Assembly (NCBI RefSeq): GCF_030730875.1
Contig: NZ_JAVAMA010000001.1
Location: 574,963 to 638,962, forward strand
Direction of reading: 5' to 3'
Length of the DNA stretch: 64,000 nt
Source of the DNA: Sphingomonas sp. DG1-23
GTDB taxonomy: Bacteria; Pseudomonadota; Alphaproteobacteria; Sphingomonadales; Sphingomonadaceae
Part shown: positions 58,481 through 64,000 of the stretch, in pieces
How the letters are laid out: each line of letters opens with the position of its first letter
How positions within the stretch are numbered: the first letter of the stretch is position 1
Notes under the pieces: model-generated
The model's database searches: none
What the model was told of the DNA's origin: nothing
The model's input: only the letters and a program-made list of their open reading frames with translations
Translations under genes and position numbers: made by a program

Positions 58481-59092
58481 TCAGCCGGTCGCGCGCCGAA
58501 GGCGTCGTGCCGCCACGTCGACCAACGCTTCCGAGACTACCCCGATCACCGCACCGGCGACGACGTCGCTGGCGAAATGCCTGCCGCGCGGAAGCTGGAT
58601 CAGCGCCACCAGGGTCGCAGCGATCCCGGCCGCGGGCCGCGCCTCCGGATATTCGCGAGTCGCTGCCCTGCTCACTGCCACCGCACCGGCGGTATGGCCC
58701 GACGGGAAGCTGTTCCACGGCCCCTCGTCCCTGCGCCCGCCGGCGTCGGTATGCAGCGAATAACGGCCATCCTTCAGCATCTTGTGCGGCCGGGTGCGAT
58801 TGACGTGGTGCTTGACGACGCTCTTGATCCCGGTCGCCACCAATTCGCTCGCCAGCATCCGCAGCCCGGCACGCAGCAATCGCGGCCGTCGTAGCACCGT
58901 GCCGAGGCCGATCGTGGCGATCGATGCAGCGAACAGCGGCGGCTGATCCGCCGCTTCGGCGGCAAGTCCCACTGCGCGCACCATGCGATTCTCCCGGTGC
59001 CGCATCAGCGCAGTCGACACCGCGGCATCGACTCGCTCGGCTTTGCTGGCGCGGCGTGCGGCCCTGGGCGTTTTGAGATGTTTCCTTGCCAT
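58481..59092 (-). CDS. PAP2-superfamily phosphatase
   Basis: 203 residues with three or so membrane helices and all phosphatase motifs: K-x6-RP (KHHVNRTRP), PSGH (SFPSGHTAG) and RGRHFASDV (R-x-x-H-x3-D form). Acts on lipid phosphates such as phosphatidic acid or undecaprenyl pyrophosphate. It lies between two EAL-like genes and opposes them; the stops of it and the first EAL gene are 4 bp apart. Confidence 0.88.
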   Translation of the reverse strand: MARKHLKTPRAARRASKAERVDAAVSTALMRHRENRMVRAVGLAAEAADQPPLFAASIATIGLGTVLRRPRLLRAGLRMLASELVATGIKSVVKHHVNRTRPHKMLKDGRYSLHTDAGGRRDEGPWNSFPSGHTAGAVAVSRAATREYPEARPAAGIAATLVALIQLPRGRHFASDVVAGAVIGVVSEALVDVAARRLRRATG

Positions 59093-59211
59093 GGCGCAAC
59101 AACCCGCGAGCGGCCGTCAGGTTCGACGCGCGACTCCCGGCGGTGCGGAGCGGAACCCCGGAGAATCCCTATCGGTGGGAATCCAATGCGGCGACGCACG
59201 GAATGGGCAGC

Positions 59212-59223
59212 GTTAACGTTAAC
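59212..59223 (+). promoter_or_regulatory. GTTAAC repeat upstream of the second EAL gene
   Basis: GTTAACGTTAAC, two perfect palindromes in tandem, 32 bp before the ATG at 59255. A TTAA-N7-TTCA (one mismatch to TTAA-N7-TTAA) overlaps it at 59219-59233. Confidence 0.4.
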
Positions 59224-59254
59224 TAATATTTCAGCTCTCGAACGAGGAGCCCGC

Positions 59255-60103
59255 ATGACCGCCACCAACCCTGCCAGCCTGTCGACCGCCACGCTCAGCC
59301 GCGTCGATCCGCGTCTCGATCTCGAGGTCGGCTTCCGCCCGATGGTCGCCAAGGGCGCCGATCGGCCCTTTGCCTGGCAGGCCATAGCGAGCGGCACGGA
59401 CGGGCGCAGCTTCGCGGCGATCTCGGCCTCCCTGCTTCCCGAGCAGCGTCCGGCACTCGAGGCGCGCCGCATCACCCTGACGCTGGAGCGCGCCGCCACG
59501 CTTGGGCTTCATCGCGGCGACGCGCTGATCGCCATCCCGCTCGGCGCCGCAGCAGGGCTCGCCGAGCCGCTTCTCTCGCATTTGTTCCGCGCTGCGCTGG
59601 CCAACCATGTGGCCACCGAGCGGCTGGTGGTCGAGATCAGCGCCGATGAACGCGGCGACCTCGATCACGCCGCGGCGCTCGCCGAAGCCTGCACCCGGCG
59701 CGGCATCTCGATCACGCTCGACGCCTTCGCCGCCGGGCCGGTCGCGCTCAAGCTGCTGGCGCGCTTCACCCCACGCTTCGTCAAGCTCGATCCGTCGCTG
59801 GTGCGTGGCATCCATGGCAGCGCCTCGCGCCGGCTGATGGCCGAAGGCGTGATGCGGCTTGCCCGCAACATGGGGGTCACCGTGATCGCGCGCGGCGTCG
59901 AGAATCGCGGCGAGCACGATGTGCTCCACGCCATGGGCGTGCGCCATTTCCAGATCGGCACCGCGGCGCTCCCCCATCCCGACCTCTCTCGCCGCGAACC
60001 GCGCGGCGTGACGCCGCCGGTGCACCGCCGTCTCGCCCATCACAACCGCGCCGCTTTCCCGCTGCGCGCCGCGCGTCCCGCCGAAATGGCGCTCGCCGTC
60101 TAG
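59255..60103 (+). CDS. Degenerate EAL-domain protein 2
   Basis: 282 residues, paralogous in layout to the 252-residue protein at 57718. The EAL motif is replaced by AWQAIA, the DDFGTG loop by LDAFAAGPV and the AEGVE motif by ARGVE, while KLDPSLV (Lys) remains. A catalytically active phosphodiesterase is therefore unlikely. The C-terminal 45 residues are Arg/His/Pro-rich. Start ATG 59255 with CGAGGAG upstream. Followed by trmB after 41 bp. Confidence 0.8.
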   Translation: MTATNPASLSTATLSRVDPRLDLEVGFRPMVAKGADRPFAWQAIASGTDGRSFAAISASLLPEQRPALEARRITLTLERAATLGLHRGDALIAIPLGAAAGLAEPLLSHLFRAALANHVATERLVVEISADERGDLDHAAALAEACTRRGISITLDAFAAGPVALKLLARFTPRFVKLDPSLVRGIHGSASRRLMAEGVMRLARNMGVTVIARGVENRGEHDVLHAMGVRHFQIGTAALPHPDLSRREPRGVTPPVHRRLAHHNRAAFPLRAARPAEMALAV

Positions 60104-60144
60104 GCACCAGGTTGCGTAGCGCCGCAACGGCGCTAACAGGCCGC

Positions 60145-60825
60145 ATGGCCGATCCGATCACCATCCGCCGCCTCTATGGCCGCGCCAAAGGACATAAGTT
60201 GCGCCAGGGCCAGGCGGCTCTGGTCGAGGAAATGCTGCCCAAAGTTAGCGTGCCCGAATTCGGCCCGCTCGACGCGCGCGGCCTGTTCGGCGACGACCGT
60301 CCGGTCGAATTCGAGATCGGCTTCGGCGGCGGCGAGCATCTCGCCGGCCAGGCAGGGATGCGCCCCGATCACGGCTTCATCGGCTGCGAGCCGTTCCTCA
60401 ACGGCGTGGTCGGCGCGCTCAACCACATCCGTGACGACAAGCTCGACAATGTCCGGCTGCACATGGGCGACGCGCTCGACGCGCTCGAGCGGCTGCCGGA
60501 CGCGAGTCTCACCCGGGTCTATCTGTTGCACCCCGATCCGTGGCGCAAGGCGCGCCACGCCAAGCGCCGGATGGTCAATGACGGCCCCCTCGACATGATC
60601 GCGGCGAAGCTCAAGCCCGGCTGCGAATTCCGCCTCGGCACCGATGATCCGACCTATTGCCGCTGGGCGATGATGGTGATGAATCGCCGTCGCGACTTCG
60701 TCTGGCAGGCGAAAAGCGCCGCCGACTTCCTCACCCGCCCCGCCGACTGGCCCGAGACCCGCTACGAGCGCAAGGCGCGCCGGCAGGGTCACGAGGTCTG
60801 GTACTTCACCTTTGTGCGTGGATAG
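60145..60825 (+). CDS. trmB: tRNA (guanine-N7)-methyltransferase
   Basis: Methylates G46 of tRNA using SAM. 226 residues with FEIGFGGGEHLAGQAGM (SAM loop), IGCEPFLNG, VYLLHPDPWRKARHAKRRMV in part and the C-terminal TRYERKARRQGHEVWYF (T-x-Y-E-x-K). Start ATG 60145. The usual metK-trmB adjacency is interrupted by the EAL/PAP2/EAL insert. Confidence 0.96.
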   Translation: MADPITIRRLYGRAKGHKLRQGQAALVEEMLPKVSVPEFGPLDARGLFGDDRPVEFEIGFGGGEHLAGQAGMRPDHGFIGCEPFLNGVVGALNHIRDDKLDNVRLHMGDALDALERLPDASLTRVYLLHPDPWRKARHAKRRMVNDGPLDMIAAKLKPGCEFRLGTDDPTYCRWAMMVMNRRRDFVWQAKSAADFLTRPADWPETRYERKARRQGHEVWYFTFVRG

Positions 60826-60904
60826 GAACGCGGTAGCGTAGATTTTTCAAGGCGCTGAACGGCGGCAGGCAGGGCATGGCCGCCCAACGCTTGTTGGAGG
60901 TTCT

Positions 60905-63211
60905 TCAGGCAGCCAGCGAGCGGCCTGCAAGAAGCGTCTTGAGATCCGCGGCGCCAATCGGCCTGCTGACGAAATAGCCCTGGACCATATCGCAGCCAAT
61001 CCCTCGCAGGAATGCGAGGCATTCGGCGTCCTCGACCCCTTCCGCGACGACCTTCAGGCCCAGTTCGTGCGCGAGATCGACCGTCGATCGCACCAGCACG
61101 CCGTCGCCGCGATTCTGATGGGCGAACTGAACGAAACTGCGATCGATCTTGAGCTCGTTGAGCGGCAGCTGCTTGAGATAGCTCAGGGTCGACTGACCGG
61201 TGCCATAATCGTCCATCGAGATGGCGATCCCCATCTCGCGGAACGAATGCAGCGCCCTCGCCGCGCCCTCGGGATCGCTCATCGCCGCGGATTCGGTGAC
61301 CTCGAAAGTCAGCCAGGCAGGGTCGACTGCGCTGCGCTCTACCATCGTCCGAAGCGAGGCGATGAATTCGGGCGAATTGAGCAGCTTGGCCGAAACGTTC
61401 ACCGCGCCGGTCACCACGTGGCCAGCCGCGCGCCAGCTACGCAGATCCTCGATCGTCTGGCCGAGCACGTGCAGAGTCAGCCCGGCGATGCGGTCGTTGC
61501 GCTCGGCGAGCGGGATGAACAGATCGGGACGCATGAATCCGCGCGTCGGGTGCTGCCAGCGCACCAGCGCCTCGACGCTGACGATGCGATCCGTGGCAAG
61601 GTCGAGCTTGGGCTGATAGACGACATGGATCCCGCCACGCGCCACCGCCTCGTCGAGTTCGCCGAGCAACGAGAGCTCGCGGTCGACCGTCTCGCCATCG
61701 TCGGCATGATGGACGTGCCAGCCGCTGCCGGACGCGAGCGCGTGCGCCGCGGCAAGTCCCGCATGCGCGATGGTCCGGTCGTCCGCGCCCGCCTCTTCGG
61801 CCAAACCGATCGCGATGGTCACGTCGACGCGACGGCCGGCAACGTCGATCGGATTGAGCATCGCGGTGCGCAGCGTCGCCATCCGCTGTTCCAGATCGGC
61901 CTTGTCGTAGCAGCGCCATGCGAGCACGCGATCCTCGATCCGATATATCGTCGAGCCCTGCGACACCAATGCGACGCGATCGCGCACGCGCTTGACGAGT
62001 TCGGCGGTCGCCGCCGCGCCCAGCCCGGCAGCGAGCTTCTCATAATCGGCGATGTGCGCGGCGAGCACGGCTTCGCCGGCATAGCTGCGCAGCGCATCGC
62101 GGAGCGCGTGGCGATTGGGCAGACCGGTCTCGCCATCGTGCAGACGGCGACGACGGGCGGCGGCGAGGAGCCGCATCGTCACGGCAGCGATTCCGGTGAC
62201 GGCGATCGTCACCAAAGCGGGCGCCAAGGGGAAGATCCAGTGCAGCAGTCCGTCCAGCGCCAGTCCGGCGCCCATCAGCGTCGCGGGCGCGACGGCCAGT
62301 GCGGCCGCCAGCCGGAGGCGCGTCCGCGCATGGACGATCAGCACGCCGAGCGCGAGCGCGAGCACCAGCGGGAGCTGCCATCCGGATTCGCGCGGAACGC
62401 CGCGGCGCAGCGTTTCGGCGGCGAGCGCCTGGATCACCACGCCCGGAACGACGCCATGGTTTGGGACCGCATAGCGGTCGCCCAGCTCGACTGCGGTCGC
62501 GCCGATCAGAACCGCCTTGCCGCGGACCGCCGCCGGATCGAAGCGCCCCTCGCCGATGTCGACGAAGCTGTGCCGCGGGATCGAGACCGGCGCGATCGCG
62601 AAGTCGATGGGGAAATCGGAGTCCGCCGCTCCGCCGATACCGGCGACCATTGCCGATAGCGAAGGGCGCGGCGTTCCGGCGGTGAACGTCCCGACGGGCA
62701 TGCGCCGGACGAATCCATCGCTGTCGGGCTGGACCGTGACGGCCGCGAGCACCGCATGATCGCGAAGCGGCGCGATGGGCAGCGAATCGGCCCAGTCGGC
62801 CGCGCCCGTGCCCGCGTGCTGGCTGAAAGTCGGGAGCACCACTTTGTCTCCTGCCCGGGCCAACGCGGCGGCGAGCGCTGCGTCCTGGGCGGGCGCGGAA
62901 GGCGAGGAGAAATCGACGTCGAAGGCAATGCTCGCTGCGCCGGCTTCGCGAAGATGATCAACGAGACGGGCGTAATGGCCGCGCGGCCATGGCCAATGAT
63001 CGATCGCCGCGATGCTGCGCGCGTCGATTTCGACGATGTGCACCTCGCCGGAGGCGTCGTGCTGGCGGACGCTCCAGCCGAACTGGTGAATCGCCCGGTC
63101 GAGTCCGACGCCCGAACCGGAAATGCCCGTGGCGATGCCCAGCAGGCAGGCGAGTGCCAGCGCCGCCATACGCCAGTGATTGCGGACCTTGTTCAGCAAA
63201 CCCATCGCCAC
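60905..63211 (-). CDS. CHASE2-GGDEF-EAL membrane phosphodiesterase
   Basis: 768 residues. N-terminal membrane helix, periplasmic CHASE2 sensor domain (about 35-270, with HIVEIDARSIAAIDHWPWPRG in part and GKAVLIGATAVELGD), three membrane helices, a GGDEF-like domain (linker GETGLPNRHAL) in which the GGDEF loop is degenerate (RIEDRVLAW), and a C-terminal EAL domain with all catalytic residues: VEALVRWQHP, NVSAKLL, FEVTES, MDDYGTGQS, LKIDRSF, VVAEGVED and QGYFVSRPI. It should hydrolyse cyclic di-GMP in response to an external signal. Start is GTG 63211 or ATG 63205. Confidence 0.93.
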   Translation of the reverse strand: MAMGLLNKVRNHWRMAALALACLLGIATGISGSGVGLDRAIHQFGWSVRQHDASGEVHIVEIDARSIAAIDHWPWPRGHYARLVDHLREAGAASIAFDVDFSSPSAPAQDAALAAALARAGDKVVLPTFSQHAGTGAADWADSLPIAPLRDHAVLAAVTVQPDSDGFVRRMPVGTFTAGTPRPSLSAMVAGIGGAADSDFPIDFAIAPVSIPRHSFVDIGEGRFDPAAVRGKAVLIGATAVELGDRYAVPNHGVVPGVVIQALAAETLRRGVPRESGWQLPLVLALALGVLIVHARTRLRLAAALAVAPATLMGAGLALDGLLHWIFPLAPALVTIAVTGIAAVTMRLLAAARRRRLHDGETGLPNRHALRDALRSYAGEAVLAAHIADYEKLAAGLGAAATAELVKRVRDRVALVSQGSTIYRIEDRVLAWRCYDKADLEQRMATLRTAMLNPIDVAGRRVDVTIAIGLAEEAGADDRTIAHAGLAAAHALASGSGWHVHHADDGETVDRELSLLGELDEAVARGGIHVVYQPKLDLATDRIVSVEALVRWQHPTRGFMRPDLFIPLAERNDRIAGLTLHVLGQTIEDLRSWRAAGHVVTGAVNVSAKLLNSPEFIASLRTMVERSAVDPAWLTFEVTESAAMSDPEGAARALHSFREMGIAISMDDYGTGQSTLSYLKQLPLNELKIDRSFVQFAHQNRGDGVLVRSTVDLAHELGLKVVAEGVEDAECLAFLRGIGCDMVQGYFVSRPIGAADLKTLLAGRSLAA

Positions 63212-63266
63212 CGGGCGATCCTAGTCAGGGGATGCTAACGGCTGGTCAACGACCCTCGTCGCAACC

Positions 63267-64000
63267 CTATTTGTCCTTGCCGTTGCCTTTGTCGTCGTTC
63301 CCGCCCGCGTTGCCATTCCCGTTGCCACCGGCATTGCTGTTGCCGTTGCCACCGGCGTTGCTGTTGCCGCTGCCCGAATTGTCATTGCCGGTCCCGCCGG
63401 CATTGCCGTTCCCGCTGCCGCCGGCGTTGCTGTTGCCGCTGCCCGAATTGCCGTTGCCATTCCCGCCGGCATTGCCATTCCCGTTGCCACCGGCGTTGCT
63501 GTTGCCGCTGCCCGAATTGTCGTTGCCGCTCCCGCCGGCATTGCCGTTCCCGCTGCCGCCGGCGTTGCTGTTGCCGCTGCCTGAATTGTCGTTGCCATTC
63601 CCGCCGGCATTGCCGTTCCCGTTGCCACCGGCGTTGCTGTTGCTGCTGCCGGAATTGCCGTTGCCGCTCCCGCCGGCATTGCCGTTCCCGTTGCCGCCGG
63701 CGTTGCTGTTGCCGCTGCCCGAATTGTCGTTGCCATTCCCGTCGGCATTGCCGTTTCCGTTGCCGCCGGCATTACTGTTGCCGCTGCCCGAATTGTCGTT
63801 GCCATTCCCGCCGGCATTGCCATTGCCGTTGCCGCCGGCGTTGCTGTTGCCGCTGCCCGAATTGCCATTGCCGTTTCCGCCGGCATTGCCGTTCCCGTTG
63901 CCACCGGCGTTACTGTTGCCGCCGCCCGAATTGCCGTTGCCATTCCCGCCGGCATTGCCATTCCCGTTGCCACCGGCGTTGCTGTTGCCGCTGCCCGAAT
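63267..64000 (-). CDS. Gly/Asn-rich 69-bp tandem-repeat protein (5' end beyond window)
   Basis: On the minus strand a frame open to the window edge ends ...GGNDDKGNGKDK at TAG (63267-63269). It has no start within the window, so it is a C-terminal part of at least 243 residues. It consists of 23-residue repeats of Asn, Gly, Ser and Ala (SGSGNSNAGGNGNGNAGG with a few variable places). The DNA anchor CGAATT and its variants recur exactly every 69 bp at 63375, 63444, 63513 and so on to 63996, ten in all. The tail is acidic/basic. It is followed by the CHASE2 gene 56 bp away. FecR-type surface proteins are often neighbours of CHASE2 proteins, but that identity is unproven here. Confidence 0.72.
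   Translation of the reverse strand, partial: SGSGNSNAGGNGNGNAGGNGNGNSGGGNSNAGGNGNGNAGGNGNGNSGSGNSNAGGNGNGNAGGNGNDNSGSGNSNAGGNGNGNADGNGNDNSGSGNSNAGGNGNGNAGGSGNGNSGSSNSNAGGNGNGNAGGNGNDNSGSGNSNAGGSGNGNAGGSGNDNSGSGNSNAGGNGNGNAGGNGNGNSGSGNSNAGGSGNGNAGGTGNDNSGSGNSNAGGNGNSNAGGNGNGNAGGNDDKGNGKDK
63375..64000. repeat. Exact-period 69-bp minisatellite
   Basis: At least nine complete 69-bp units; the position of the anchor varies by no base. Units differ mainly at the first or second position of a few codons (Ser/Asn, Asp/Gly), so the array is both protein-coding and likely to expand or contract. Confidence 0.85.

Noticed and set aside
63221..63973. Minus-strand Met/Ala/Thr-rich repetitive ORF
   Set aside because: It is another frame of the Gly/Asn repeats; the true frame ends at 63267 with a normal charged tail.

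Overview
The window is a dense, GC-rich chromosomal segment from an alphaproteobacterium, most likely a sphingomonad (Sphingomonas or a close relative). This rests on the XrtA/PEP-CTERM-type prsK-prsR-prsT locus, a large TonB-dependent receptor, a MucR regulator, a SUF operon led by an Rrf2 regulator, and the gene order fur-plsC-miaB-phoH-ybeY-corC-lnt-metK-trmB. The taxonomy is inferred from gene content, not from rRNA. No rRNA, tRNA, CRISPR array, insertion sequence or prophage was recognised.

Layout. 1-9.7 kb: the end of an M3 peptidase, an HNH protein and a GDP-mannose pyrophosphorylase face a four-gene operon (sugar transferase, PrsK kinase, PrsR regulator, PrsT TPR protein) for exopolysaccharide and PEP-CTERM control. 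9.7-16.6 kb: small envelope proteins, a hidden 18-codon gene with an extreme Shine-Dalgarno, hemerythrin, uvrB with an 11-bp phased repeat array upstream, and a frameshifted LysM-nuclease toxin with an intact immunity gene. 16.6-26.4 kb: a metallo-beta-lactamase-fold lipase-like protein, ligA, a TonB receptor, a Gre factor, an aldo-keto reductase and a glycosyltransferase. 26.4-34.1 kb: a ten-gene SUF iron-sulfur operon on the minus strand (Rrf2 regulator, sufB, three small envelope proteins, sufC, sufD, sufS, sufT-like, sufA-like). 34.2-44.8 kb: an AraC-type regulator, pyrD, gamma-glutamyltransferase, an acyl-CoA ligase, an M16 peptidase, an NfuA-like protein and a nitroreductase. 44.8-60.8 kb: the housekeeping run tsaB-rimI-mucR-fur-plsC-miaB-phoH-ybeY-corC-lnt-metK-trmB. 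It is interrupted by a PQQ-type sugar dehydrogenase, a PHA-granule/VOC pair and an EAL-PAP2-EAL insert. 60.9-64 kb: a CHASE2-GGDEF-EAL phosphodiesterase preceded by a Gly/Asn-rich protein made of 69-bp repeats that runs off the window.

Two themes stand out. First, palindromic intergenic repeats (REP/BIME-like, several families) sit at many gene junctions. In the SUF operon they have been absorbed into coding sequence, forming tails on three proteins, and they supply likely ribosome binding sites. Second, several intergenic regions carry structure not explained by the genes. These are the small-ORF/terminator unit at 10.2-10.6 kb, the 12-unit 11-bp array at 14.03-14.16 kb, a candidate pseudoknot leader before metK, and TTAA-N7-TTAA-like sites before mucR and one EAL gene, with a weaker version before the other.
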